64,000 nt of DNA from positions 5,931,001 through 5,995,000 of the forward strand of contig NZ_CP052859.1 of the NCBI RefSeq assembly GCF_012935695.1, read 5' to 3'. The notes under the pieces were generated by a model. That model made no database searches, was not told where the DNA came from, and worked only from the letters and a program-made list of their open reading frames with translations. Positions 10,447-18,789 of this stretch are shown piece after piece. Source of the DNA: Pseudomonas sp. ADAK18. Lineage in GTDB: Bacteria > Pseudomonadota > Gammaproteobacteria > Pseudomonadales > Pseudomonadaceae. The first letter of the stretch is position 1, and each line of letters begins with the position of its first letter. Both the position numbers and the translations under genes were made by a program.

Positions 10447-12384
10447 ATGCACAACACCCTCCAACAGGTCTTTGGTTATCCACAGTTTCGTTTGGGCCAG
10501 GAGGCAGCCGTCAGCGCCGTGCTGGCTGGCCGTTCGGCAGCGGCGATTTTCCCCACCGGTTCAGGCAAGTCCCTTTGTTACCAGCTGTCTGCTGTGTTGT
10601 TGCCGCACCTGACGCTGGTGGTGTCGCCGTTGCTGGCCTTGATGCAGGACCAGCTTGGCTTCCTGCAGCGCCATGGTATCTCTGCGGGCAGTATTGATTC
10701 GGCCCAGAGCCGCGATGATGCAAATGATGTAATGGCTCGGGCGCGCTCCGGGGAGTTGAAGATCCTGATGATTTCCGTGGAGCGCCTGAAGAACGAGCGC
10801 TTCCGCAATTTCCTGCAAACGGTTCCGATCTCATTGTTGGTGGTGGATGAGGCTCACTGTATTTCCGAATGGGGCCACAACTTTCGACCGGATTACCTGA
10901 AACTGCCCGACTACCAGCGTCAGTTTCGTATCCCTCAGGCGCTGTTGTTGACTGCCACGGCCACGCCCAAGGTGATCGCCGACATGCAGGCCAAGTTCGC
11001 CATTGCGCCTGAAGACGTGATCACGACGGGCTTCTACCGGCCCAATCTCAACTTGCTGGTGGAACCGGTCAGCGGCCAGGACAAGCGTCGGCGGCTGGTG
11101 GCCTGGATGAACGAGCGGGCCAATCAGCCAAGCATCGTCTACGTCACCTTGCAGAAAACCGCGGAGCATATTGCCGAGCATTTGAATCGTAATGGCATCC
11201 AGGCAGAGGCCTATCACGCCGGCTTGCCCCACGATAAGCGCGAAGGCATTCAAAAACGGTTTATGGGTGGCCAGTCCAATTGCATCGTTGCCACCATTGC
11301 CTTCGGCATGGGCATCGATAAGAGCGATATCCGCAACGTTGTGCATTTTGACCTGCCCAAATCCATCGAGAACTATAGCCAGGAAATCGGCCGCGCCGGG
11401 CGTGACGGGCAGCCGTCCGATTGCCTGGTCCTGGCCAACCGCGACAGCCTCAATGTGCTGGAAAACTTTGTGTACGGTGACACACCGGAGCAGGAAGGTA
11501 TTCGGCGTGTCCTGGAGGAAATACTGGCAGCCCGTGACGACGGGCAGTGGGAGTTTTTGCTTCGGTCGTTGTCGGACCACAGCAACATCCGCGAACTACC
11601 GCTCAAGACCTTGCTGGTGCAACTGGAGCTCAAGGCTGTGATCGCGCCACGCTATGCTTTCTACGCCGAATATCGCTTCAAGTACCTGGTGGAGCCCGAG
11701 GTATTGCTGACGCGTTTTTCCGGCGAGCGGCAGCAGTTTGTCTCGGCGATTATCCAGGTGTGCAAAAGGGCGAAAACCTGGGCGACGGTGGACTTCGATG
11801 CGCTCTATCAACAGCATCAAGCCGAGCGCAGCCGGGTGGTGAAGGCCTTGGATTACTTCCAGGAGCAGGGCCTGATCGAGTTGGAAAGCAAGCAGATGAC
11901 CGAGGTCTACAGTCTTCTGAATACCGATTTTGATCCCCAGACCCTGAGCATCGAGTTGCATGCGGGCTTCAAGCAGCATGAGGTGACGGAGGTTGCTCGG
12001 ATCCACGCCATGTTGGACCTGTTCGCGACTGATCGCTGCCTGGGTTATCGCCTGGCGCATTATTTCGGCGACGAAAACGCACCCCAACAATGCGGGCATT
12101 GCTCGATCTGCCACGGTAATGTCGCGCATTTGCCGTCGCCGCCAAGCTTGTCGGCGCTTGTGGATAAAAACTTCCAGGGGCTGTGCGGTGACTTTATCCA
12201 CAGGCACCATGAACACAGCGGCAGGTTGCCCGGCGCTGAACGGCTTACGCGGTTTTTATGCGGTATCAGCGTGCCGCTGTTTACCAAGCTGAAGGCACGA
12301 GGGGTTCCAGGCTTCGGCGTGCTGGAGGAGTATCCCTATGCCGAGGTGCGTGAATGGGCCGAAGCTCATTTGAACAGTCTGTAA
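10447..12384 (+). CDS. RecQ-family ATP-dependent DNA helicase
   Basis: Superfamily 2 DNA helicase of 645 residues. Motif I is FPTGSGKSLCYQL near residue 40, motif II is VVDEAHCISEWGHNFRPDY near 135, then LLTATATP, GMGIDKSDIRNVVHFDLP, and motif VI YSQEIGRAGRDGQ. The C-terminal part keeps the RecQ zinc-site cysteines (RCLGYRLAHYF, then CGHCSIC) near 535-560. No HRDC domain is evident after it. It differs from the canonical 700-residue RecQ in the linker and tail, so it is probably a second RecQ paralogue and I give no symbol. A thioesterase gene follows closely on the same strand. Confidence 0.88.
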   Translation: MHNTLQQVFGYPQFRLGQEAAVSAVLAGRSAAAIFPTGSGKSLCYQLSAVLLPHLTLVVSPLLALMQDQLGFLQRHGISAGSIDSAQSRDDANDVMARARSGELKILMISVERLKNERFRNFLQTVPISLLVVDEAHCISEWGHNFRPDYLKLPDYQRQFRIPQALLLTATATPKVIADMQAKFAIAPEDVITTGFYRPNLNLLVEPVSGQDKRRRLVAWMNERANQPSIVYVTLQKTAEHIAEHLNRNGIQAEAYHAGLPHDKREGIQKRFMGGQSNCIVATIAFGMGIDKSDIRNVVHFDLPKSIENYSQEIGRAGRDGQPSDCLVLANRDSLNVLENFVYGDTPEQEGIRRVLEEILAARDDGQWEFLLRSLSDHSNIRELPLKTLLVQLELKAVIAPRYAFYAEYRFKYLVEPEVLLTRFSGERQQFVSAIIQVCKRAKTWATVDFDALYQQHQAERSRVVKALDYFQEQGLIELESKQMTEVYSLLNTDFDPQTLSIELHAGFKQHEVTEVARIHAMLDLFATDRCLGYRLAHYFGDENAPQQCGHCSICHGNVAHLPSPPSLSALVDKNFQGLCGDFIHRHHEHSGRLPGAERLTRFLCGISVPLFTKLKARGVPGFGVLEEYPYAEVREWAEAHLNSL

Positions 12385-12407
12385 ACCCACTTTAACGGGA
12401 CTTGCCC

Positions 12408-12839
12408 ATGTCTGACTCGATGCCCCAGCGTGCCGATTACCGTCACTTCCAGCCGATCATTACCCGCTGGCACGACAACGATGTGTATGGCCATGTGAAT
12501 AACGTCACCTACTACAGCTTCTTCGACACGGCCGTAAATACCTACCTGATCGAAGAGGGTGGCCTGGATATCCATGACGGTGAAGTGGTGGGGTTTGTGG
12601 TGAGTTCGGCTTGCGACTACTTCGCTTCTATTGCCTTTCCCGAGCGCATCGAAATCGGTTTGCGCGTGGGCAAGTTGGGAAACAGTTCAGTGCAGTATGA
12701 ATTGGCAGTGTTCAAGGCTGGCGAAGAGGACGCCTGTGCAGCGGGAAGGTTTGTGCATGTGTTTGTGGATCGGGGGTCGAATCAGCCGGTGACGATTCCG
12801 GAGCACTTGCGTGAGGCTCTGCAACGACTGGTGCTGTGA
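12408..12839 (+). CDS. Hot-dog fold acyl-CoA thioesterase (4HBT family)
   Basis: Protein of 143 residues with the 4-hydroxybenzoyl-CoA thioesterase signature: ITRWHDNDVYGHVNNVTYYS near residue 20 carries the usual Asp and His-Val-Asn-Asn motif. The family hydrolyses acyl-CoA thioesters in the cytoplasm; the substrate here is unknown. The ATG at 12408 follows AACGGGAC; a TTG six bases upstream is possible but less likely. It starts 23 bp after the helicase gene, so the two may be co-transcribed. A strong terminator follows the stop. Confidence 0.87.
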   Translation: MSDSMPQRADYRHFQPIITRWHDNDVYGHVNNVTYYSFFDTAVNTYLIEEGGLDIHDGEVVGFVVSSACDYFASIAFPERIEIGLRVGKLGNSSVQYELAVFKAGEEDACAAGRFVHVFVDRGSNQPVTIPEHLREALQRLVL

Positions 12840-12844
12840 CTTGA

Positions 12845-12871
12845 GGCGCTGCCGCAGACTGCGGCAGCGCC
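12845..12871. terminator. Perfect 13-bp stem terminator, convergent genes
   Basis: GGCGCTGCCGCAG and CTGCGGCAGCGCC pair perfectly around a single base. It lies between the thioesterase (+) and the glycine-zipper gene (-). There is no long T tract on either side, so termination efficiency is uncertain. Confidence 0.65.
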
Positions 12872-12880
12872 TTCAAAGGA

Positions 12881-13357
12881 TCAATCGTCGTGATGATGAC
12901 GATGTTTGCGATGGCCATAGGCGTGGCCCCGACCACGATGATCATCACGGTCATAACGGCGGTTATCACGTCCACGATAACGACGGTCGTCGTCATTGCT
13001 CTTGTTGCCCATGTAGTTGCCCAGCGCGCCACCGGCGCCACCGCCGGCTGCTGCGCCGATCAGGCTGCCGGTGCTACCGCCGACACTGCGGCCTACCACG
13101 TTACCGCCCGCTGCGCCCAGCGCACCACCGATAGCGGCTTCACCACGGCTGTGTTTGTTCGCGCCAACCGCACTACCGCCCGCGCCGCCGAGGGCCGCGC
13201 CGATTGTCGAACCAGTGTTGCCGCCCAACTGTTGACCAACGACCGAACCTAGAACCCCGCCCAATGCGCCGCCCACACCGGCTTCGGCGGTGCCACCGGC
13301 CATGGCTGCGCCACTGACCAGTCCAAGGGACAACAAGAGAATCGAGGAGAACTTCAT
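12881..13357 (-). CDS. Secreted glycine-zipper protein with basic His/Arg/Asp-rich tail
   Basis: Protein of 158 residues. A signal peptide (about 1-20, ending GAAMA) is followed by some 85 residues of glycine-zipper repeats (GGALGGVLGSVVG, GAALGGAGGSAVG, GGALGAAGGNVVG, GAAAGGGAGGALG), then a charged tail rich in Arg, Asp and His (RYDRDDHRGRGHAYG, KHRHHHDD). Such proteins sit in the periplasm or associate with the outer membrane, and the zipper helices pack or oligomerise in membranes. The His-rich end could bind metal; that is inference. Function unknown. It stands alone on the minus strand. Confidence 0.8.
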   Translation of the reverse strand: MKFSSILLLSLGLVSGAAMAGGTAEAGVGGALGGVLGSVVGQQLGGNTGSTIGAALGGAGGSAVGANKHSRGEAAIGGALGAAGGNVVGRSVGGSTGSLIGAAAGGGAGGALGNYMGNKSNDDDRRYRGRDNRRYDRDDHRGRGHAYGHRKHRHHHDD

Positions 13358-13439
13358 AGGGGAACCTCAAGAGGATGACGGCGCGATCCTGAGGCTGTAT
13401 CGGGATTGTGACAATGGAAATCCGACCAATGACACGGGT

Positions 13440-13546
13440 TGTATACAATTTGCTAAGTTGCTGTTTTATATCGGGAACTTAAGTTGATTTTGCGAGTCTT
13501 TAGTTACTTCGGAACAGCCGCTTTTATGCAAAAGCGGCCTTTTTTT
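13440..13546 (+). ncRNA. Candidate small RNA ending at an orphan terminator
   Basis: A plus-strand intrinsic terminator (13517-13546: GCCGCTTTT / AAAAGCGGC, then seven T) has no plus-strand gene upstream of it. The preceding 150 bases lie between the 5' end of the minus-strand glycine-zipper gene and the 3' end of the minus-strand oxidoreductase gene. The palindrome TTGTATACAA at about 13439-13448 could hold a -10 element. I infer a short plus-strand transcript of about 80-110 nt; its 5' end is a guess. Confidence 0.35.
13517..13546 (+). terminator. Orphan intrinsic terminator
   Basis: Nine-base perfect arms with a 4-base loop and a T7 tract on the plus strand. On the minus strand the stem is not followed by T, so it does not serve the minus-strand genes well. 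This orientation is the main argument for a small RNA here. Confidence 0.75.
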
Positions 13547-13576
13547 GCCTGAAATCCAGCCTCGCGTAGCGTTGCC

Positions 13577-15925
13577 TTATGCGGATCTGGCCATGATCAA
13601 TCCGCTGTCACTGGCCTTTTCCAGACGAATCGCCACGAATTTCGACGTCGGCGTATGGCTGCCATCCCCGGTGCTTTCCAGCGGCACCAGCGGGTTCACT
13701 TCCGGGTAGTACGCCGCCGCTTGCCCGGCAGGAATATCAAACGCCAACAAGGTGAAACCCTTGACCCGCCGCTCACGTCCGTCATCCCAGATCGACACGA
13801 TGTCGGCCTTCTGCCCTGGCTTGAAGCCCAGGCGAATGATGTCGGCTTCGTTGACGAACAGCACATCCCGCTGGCCCTTGACCCCACGATAACGATCGTC
13901 CAGGCCATAGATAGTGGTGTTGTACTGATCGTGGGAGCGCATCGACTGCATGATCAGGTCCGGCAACTGCCCGGTAGCGCGGGTGCGTTCGTGCACCAGG
14001 TCCTTGGGCAGGGCGTTGGCGCGGAAGTTGGCGCGACCTGTTGGTGTATTCCAGCGACGGGCACCAGCAGCGTTGCCGAGGTAGAAACCACCCGGATTTT
14101 TCACCCGCGCGTTGAAGTCCTTGAAGCCCGCAATGGTGTCGGCGATCAGGTCGCGGATGCGGTCGTAATCGGCTACCAGCCAGTTCCAGTCCACCGGCTT
14201 GCTGCCTAGCGTCGCGGCAGCGATACCGGCAAGGATTGCAGGCTCGGACTTCATCTGTTTCGACAGCGGCTGCAGTTGGCCATTGGAGGCGTGGACCATG
14301 CTGAAGGAGTCTTCCACCGTCACCGCTTGCGGGCCTTCAGTTTGCAGGTCGATGTCGGTACGGCCCAGGCACGGCAGGATCAGCGCTTCTTTACCGTGCG
14401 CCAGGTGGCTGCGGTTGAGTTTGGTGCTGATCTGCACGGTCAGGTCGCAATTGCCCAAGGCTTCGAAAGTGCGCGGGCTGTCCGGCGTGGCTTGGGCGAA
14501 GTTGCCGCCCAGGCCGATAAACACTTTGGAGCGGCCTTCCAGCATGGCGTGAATCGCTTCCACCACGTTGTGGCCGTTTTCGCGAGGCACCTTGAACTGG
14601 AAGCGACGTTCCAGGGAGTCGAGGAACGCCACCGGTGGTCGTTCGTTGATGCCCATAGTGCGGTCGCCCTGCACGTTACTGTGGCCGCGCACCGGGCACA
14701 GGCCGGCGCCCGGCCGGCCGATGTTGCCGCGCAACATCATCAGGTTGGCGATTTCCTGGATGGTCGGCACCGAGTGGCGGTGCTGGGTGATGCCCATGGC
14801 CCAGCACATGATCACGTTCTTGCCTTTGGCGTACATGCGCGCCGCTTGCTCGATTTCCACCAGGGTCAGGCCGGATTGCTCGACGATCTCATCCCAAGTG
14901 GTGTCATCGATGCGGCCCAGGTATTCCAGGACGTTGGCGGTGTGTTCGTTAAGGAAGTTGTGGTCGAACACGGCCTCCTTGCCTTCTGCCTGGGCCTGGC
15001 GTTCCCACAGCAGCAGGAACTTGGCCATGCCCCGCAGGATGGCCATGTCGCCACCCAACGCCGGGCGGAAATACGCGGTATTGGTTGGCTTGTCGCCGTT
15101 GGTCAGCATTTCCAGCGGATGTTGTGGATGCTGGAAGCGTTCCAGGCCGCGCTCTTTCAGCGGGTTGATGCACACCACTTGGGCGCCGCGCTTTACCGCT
15201 TCGCGCAGGGGTTCGAGCATCCGTGGGTGGTTGGTGCCAGGGTTCTGGCCAAGGACGAAAATGGCGTCGGCGTGTTCGAAGTCGTCAAAGGTCACAGTGC
15301 CTTTGCCGACGCCCACGCTTTGCGCCAGGGCCACGCCGCTGGCCTCGTGGCACATGTTTGAACAATCCGGGAAGTTGTTGGTGCCGTAGGCGCGCACGAA
15401 CAGCTGATACAGATACGCCGCTTCGTTGCTGGCCCGGCCCGAGGTGTAGAACTCGGCCATGTCCGGGTTCGGCAGCGTGTTGAGGTGTTTTCCGATCAGG
15501 TCGAAGGCCGACTCCCAGCTGATGGGTTTGTAACGGTCGGATTCGGCGTCGTAGCTCATGGGCTCGGTCAGGCGGCCCTGATACTCCAGCCAGTAATCGC
15601 TCTGCTCCAGCAGCGAGCTGACGCTGTGCTTGGCGAAGAATGCAGCGTCCACCCGGCGTTTGGTGGCTTCCCAGTTGACCGCCTTGGCGCCGTTTTCGCA
15701 GAACTTGACCATGCCGCTTTCCGGCGAGTCGCCCCAGGCGCAGCCCGGGCAGTCAAAACCGCCGTTCTGGTTGGTCTTGAGCATCATGCGGATGTTTTTC
15801 AGCGCGTTGTCACTGGTCAGCCAGGCTTGTGCCACGCTGATCAACGCGCCCCAGCCACCGGCCGGTCCTTTGTAGGGCTTGTAGCGCGGGGTGGGTTTAT
15901 CGTCGGCTTGATGATGAGTGCTCAC
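13577..15925 (-). CDS. FdhF/YdeP-family molybdopterin oxidoreductase
   Basis: Cytoplasmic molybdenum-cofactor enzyme of 782 residues, related to formate dehydrogenase alpha subunits and to E. coli YdeP (759 residues). The N terminus has the short cysteine motif FDCPGCAWGD near residue 50. Cofactor-binding regions include FYTSGRASNEAAYLYQL (about 135), FVLGQNPGTNHPRM, CWAMGITQHRHSV and RGHSNVQGDRTMGI. The C-terminal cofactor-binding domain begins near LPDLIMQSMRSHDQYNTTIY. No selenocysteine is needed. I chose the GTG at 15925 because GGAG lies 8-12 bases upstream and the start overlaps the fdhD stop (GTGA). The natural substrate is uncertain; YdeP-like proteins are linked to acid resistance in E. 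coli. Confidence 0.9.
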   Translation of the reverse strand: MSTHHQADDKPTPRYKPYKGPAGGWGALISVAQAWLTSDNALKNIRMMLKTNQNGGFDCPGCAWGDSPESGMVKFCENGAKAVNWEATKRRVDAAFFAKHSVSSLLEQSDYWLEYQGRLTEPMSYDAESDRYKPISWESAFDLIGKHLNTLPNPDMAEFYTSGRASNEAAYLYQLFVRAYGTNNFPDCSNMCHEASGVALAQSVGVGKGTVTFDDFEHADAIFVLGQNPGTNHPRMLEPLREAVKRGAQVVCINPLKERGLERFQHPQHPLEMLTNGDKPTNTAYFRPALGGDMAILRGMAKFLLLWERQAQAEGKEAVFDHNFLNEHTANVLEYLGRIDDTTWDEIVEQSGLTLVEIEQAARMYAKGKNVIMCWAMGITQHRHSVPTIQEIANLMMLRGNIGRPGAGLCPVRGHSNVQGDRTMGINERPPVAFLDSLERRFQFKVPRENGHNVVEAIHAMLEGRSKVFIGLGGNFAQATPDSPRTFEALGNCDLTVQISTKLNRSHLAHGKEALILPCLGRTDIDLQTEGPQAVTVEDSFSMVHASNGQLQPLSKQMKSEPAILAGIAAATLGSKPVDWNWLVADYDRIRDLIADTIAGFKDFNARVKNPGGFYLGNAAGARRWNTPTGRANFRANALPKDLVHERTRATGQLPDLIMQSMRSHDQYNTTIYGLDDRYRGVKGQRDVLFVNEADIIRLGFKPGQKADIVSIWDDGRERRVKGFTLLAFDIPAGQAAAYYPEVNPLVPLESTGDGSHTPTSKFVAIRLEKASDSGLIMARSA

Positions 15926-16761
15926 GCTTGATTCTCCATCGCAGGGCTGTAGACCCGCGGCGCACTTTTCTGCGGCAGGTGGATGAGATTGAGGTTGTGC
16001 CGACGGGCCCATTGCAAGGCCAAGCCGGTGGGCGACGACAGGCTGACCAGGGTCTGGATACCGGCGCGCAGGACTTTCTGGATCAGTTCGAGACTGCAGC
16101 GACTGGTGACAATCGCCAGGCCGCCGTCGGTCGGAATCTGTTGGCGGATCAGCGCACCGATCAGTTTGTCGAGAGCGTTGTGCCGGCCGATGTCTTCACG
16201 GCCCAGCAGCAACTCGCCCTGGCCGTTCATGAACACCGCCGCATGGACCGCGCCGCTGTATTGGCCCAATGGCTGGAAGGCGCTGATGCGTTGGCGCAGG
16301 CCATCAAGCCATTCGGCTGGGGGCAAAGGGGCGCCTGGCAGGACCTTGAGGTCGGGTAATGCCTGTTCCACAGCCTCCACGCCACACAAGCCGCAGCCAC
16401 TGGTGCCGGCCAGTTGCCGGCGTTGCTGTTTGAGGTTCCAGAAGGCGCGGCTGGAGATTTCTACCTGAGCGTACTGGGTCGAGCCCGCTCCGCTGAGGTT
16501 CAGGTCATAAATGTCGCTAACGTCGGTGATAATGCCGCTACCGATACTAAAGCCGACAATGAAGTCTTCAAGGTCGGTTGGCGTCACCAGCATCACTGCC
16601 TGGCTGATGTCGTTATAGGCAATCGCCAACGCCACTTCCTCGGCCAACGCGGTGCTGGCGAATTCCGTGTGTTCAAGATTGCAATACTGGTAGCTGTGGC
16701 TGGCGGCGGGCGCGGGCGTTTCGAGGGCGGGCGCCGCGCAGGCTGGGCGCTTGGCGTTCAT
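15922..16761 (-). CDS. fdhD: FdhD, sulfur-transfer protein for formate dehydrogenase
   Basis: Protein of 279 residues. FdhD carries sulfur from the cysteine desulfurase IscS to the molybdenum cofactor of formate dehydrogenases. The key CxxC is present in GTSGCGLCGVEAVEQ near residue 120. Other family segments are FSIGSGIIT near 70, LGREDIGRHNALDKLIG near 190, and TSRCSLELIQKVLRAG near 218. It overlaps the oxidoreductase gene by four bases, so the maturation factor is made together with its likely client enzyme. The start at 16761 leaves about 208 bp to the divergent LysM gene. Confidence 0.94.
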   Translation of the reverse strand: MNAKRPACAAPALETPAPAASHSYQYCNLEHTEFASTALAEEVALAIAYNDISQAVMLVTPTDLEDFIVGFSIGSGIITDVSDIYDLNLSGAGSTQYAQVEISSRAFWNLKQQRRQLAGTSGCGLCGVEAVEQALPDLKVLPGAPLPPAEWLDGLRQRISAFQPLGQYSGAVHAAVFMNGQGELLLGREDIGRHNALDKLIGALIRQQIPTDGGLAIVTSRCSLELIQKVLRAGIQTLVSLSSPTGLALQWARRHNLNLIHLPQKSAPRVYSPAMENQA

Positions 16762-16969
16762 GGGGCATTACCACCGGCGGAGTATTCAGCTCTAAGACTA
16801 GGCGCGACAAAGAGTCGCGTCTAATCGGCTGTACTGATCTATTGATAGATGGCGTCGATCACTCCTGCGGCAGCTGGCCTCACAAGGTTATTTATTGAAC
16901 TGGAACCAAGATCTGTAGGACTGGTCTAGTCTTGGGCATCTGGAAATCAAATCCCAAGGAGAGCGCACC

Positions 16970-17410
16970 ATGAGTATTTTTAGCTTTGTTAAAGAAGCAG
17001 GCGAAAAGCTGATTGATCTGTTGACGCCGGGTAATGCGAACGCGAGTGAAGAGCTGAAGAAGCACATTCAGGATGTTGGGTTAGGTAACCCGAATGTGAC
17101 CGCTACCGTTGATGGCGATAAGGTCACGATTACTGGTGAGGTTGGCACCCAGGAAGAGAAAGAAAAAATCCTCTTGGCGGCAGGTAATATCGCTGGCGTT
17201 GCCAGCGTTGATGACCAGATTACCGTTACCGGTGCTGCGACCGCCGCGGCCCGCTTTGTGGTTGTGAAAAGCGGTGACACCCTGAGTGCCATCTCCCTGG
17301 CGGTCTACGGCAACGCCAACCAGTACAACAAAATCTTTGAGGCCAACAAGCCGATGCTCAAGGATGTGAACAAGATTTACCCAGGGCAGACACTGCGTAT
17401 TCCTGAGTAA
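16970..17410 (+). CDS. BON-LysM protein (Kbp/YgaU-like)
   Basis: Protein of 146 residues with a BON domain at about 20-85 (VTATVDGDKVTITGEV, AGNIAGVASVDDQI) and a LysM domain at about 95-145 (VVKSGDTLSAISLAVYGN, NKIYPGQTLRIPE). It matches E. coli Kbp (YgaU), described as a cytoplasmic potassium-binding protein induced by osmotic stress. No signal peptide is visible, as for Kbp. The ATG at 16970 follows AAGGAGAG. Upstream, GAACCA and TCTAG spaced 16 bases apart weakly resemble an AlgU (sigma-22) promoter, which would fit osmotic control; I consider that tentative. Confidence 0.88.
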   Translation: MSIFSFVKEAGEKLIDLLTPGNANASEELKKHIQDVGLGNPNVTATVDGDKVTITGEVGTQEEKEKILLAAGNIAGVASVDDQITVTGAATAAARFVVVKSGDTLSAISLAVYGNANQYNKIFEANKPMLKDVNKIYPGQTLRIPE

Positions 17411-17423
17411 ACGTCAGCTTGTT

Positions 17424-17462
17424 GTAGGAGCGAGGGGACGCCTAGTTTTCTCTCGCTCCTAC
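17424..17462. terminator. Inverted repeat between convergent genes
   Basis: GTAGGAGCGAG (17424-17434) and CTCGCTCCTAC (17452-17462) are perfect 11-base arms with a 17-base loop. The right arm overlaps the yrfG stop codon. It probably acts as a terminator for one or both genes, or it is a palindrome of another REP class. Confidence 0.55.
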
Positions 17463-18121
17463 AGTCCCACGATCAACTCTCTGTAATCCCCTACCGCCGC
17501 AAACTCCGCCGTATCTTTCGGCCCCTTCCGGCTGTCCGGCTCTTTTACCGCCAGCAAATGCCCCACGCCAAAATCCCGAGCGCTGCGCAAGATAGGCAAG
17601 GTGTCGTCGATAAACAGGCTGCGGGCCGGGTCGAAATCGATATCCGTTTGCAGCGCATCCCAGAACTGCGGGTTCTCTTTGGCAAAGCCATAGTCGTGAG
17701 AACTGATCAGCCGTTCGAAATAAGGCGCCAATTCGATACGTTCCAGCTTCAGCGACAATGAGTCGCGGTGGGCGTTGGTGATCAAGATCACTCGCTTGCC
17801 AGCCTGCTTGATTGCCGCCAGAAAAGTATCGGCATCCGGACGCAGTGCGATTAGGTGAGCGGTCTCCAGCTTGAGTTCGCGCACGGGGATCTTGAGTTCG
17901 TTGCTCCAGAAGTCCAGGCAATACCATTGCAACTGACCGGCGTTACGCTCGAATAACGGCTGCAATTCCATCTCGGCCATGGCGCGGCTCACGCCATGCA
18001 GGTCGGCATAGCGCTGGGGCAGGTGCTCCATCCAGAAATGGTTGTCGAAATGCAGGTCGAGCAAGGTGCCATCCATGTCCAGCAGGACAGTGTCGATGGC
18101 ATGCCAGGGTATTGAAGGCAT
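17459..18121 (-). CDS. yrfG: HAD-family nucleotidase (YrfG-like)
   Basis: HAD superfamily hydrolase of 220 residues, resembling E. coli YrfG, which dephosphorylates GMP and IMP. Motif I is VLLDMDGTLLDLHFDN near residue 10, motif II is VILITNAHRDS near 110, a Lys in the YGFAKENPQFW segment follows, and motif IV is SLFIDDTLPILRSA near 165. The ATG at 18121 is preceded by TGGGAG; an upstream in-frame start at 18175 adds 18 residues not expected for the family. It is divergent from nudE, with about 100 bp between the starts. Confidence 0.88.
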   Translation of the reverse strand: MPSIPWHAIDTVLLDMDGTLLDLHFDNHFWMEHLPQRYADLHGVSRAMAEMELQPLFERNAGQLQWYCLDFWSNELKIPVRELKLETAHLIALRPDADTFLAAIKQAGKRVILITNAHRDSLSLKLERIELAPYFERLISSHDYGFAKENPQFWDALQTDIDFDPARSLFIDDTLPILRSARDFGVGHLLAVKEPDSRKGPKDTAEFAAVGDYRELIVGL

Positions 18122-18222
18122 GGATGACTCCCAGGTAAGTCTCTTTAAGTAAGTAAAAATATCCGACACAGACAATCGGAAAAGCCACGGTATAGTAACC
18201 CGATCATGCCAAGGAGCCGCTT

Positions 18223-18789
18223 ATGCGCCAGAAACCCACCGTCCTCGCCCGAGAAATAGTCGCCAGTAGCCGTTTGTTCCGCGTGGAGGAAGTGCAATTG
18301 CGCTTTTCCAATGGCGTAGAGCGGACCTACGAGCGCCTGGTCGGCAGAGGTGCGGGTTATGGCGCGGTGATGATCGTGGCGATGATCGACGCGGATCACG
18401 CGCTGTTGATTGAAGAGTACTGCGGTGGCACCGACGCGTATGAGCTGTCTTTGCCCAAGGGCTTGATCGAGCCCGGCGAGGATGTGCTGGCGGCAGCGGA
18501 CCGTGAGCTCAAGGAGGAGGCGGGTTACGGCGCGCGCCAGTTGGAACACTTGACCGAGCTGTCGCTATCCCCTGGCTACATGAGCCAGAAAATCCAGGTG
18601 GTGCTGGCCACGGATCTCTATGAGGAGCGTCTGGAAGGCGACGAACCCGAGCCCATGCGTGTGGAACGGGTCAACCTGCGAGAGCTGTCGCAGCTGGCGC
18701 AGAACGAGCAGTTCAGTGAGGGCCGTGCCTTGGCGGCGCTTTATCTGGTGCGGGACTTGTTGACCCAGCGGGGGGCGTTCCAGCCATGA
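18223..18789 (+). CDS. nudE: NudE, ADP-compound Nudix hydrolase
   Basis: Cytoplasmic hydrolase of 188 residues that cleaves ADP-ribose, NADH and similar ADP compounds. The Nudix box is complete: GLIEPGEDVLAAADRELKEE followed by AGYG, near residues 85-108. The N terminus (QKPTVLAREIVASSRLFRVE) is typical of NudE. The ATG at 18223 follows CAAGGAG. The stop overlaps the cysQ start by four bases (ATGA), forming a nudE-cysQ operon, a pairing seen in other gammaproteobacteria; both remove adenosine-nucleotide by-products. Confidence 0.93.
   Translation: MRQKPTVLAREIVASSRLFRVEEVQLRFSNGVERTYERLVGRGAGYGAVMIVAMIDADHALLIEEYCGGTDAYELSLPKGLIEPGEDVLAAADRELKEEAGYGARQLEHLTELSLSPGYMSQKIQVVLATDLYEERLEGDEPEPMRVERVNLRELSQLAQNEQFSEGRALAALYLVRDLLTQRGAFQP

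Noticed and set aside
15926..16012. Upstream extension of the YdeP-type oxidoreductase
   Set aside because: The extra 29 residues lie inside fdhD and look random; the GTG at 15925 has a ribosome binding site and the typical stop overlap.
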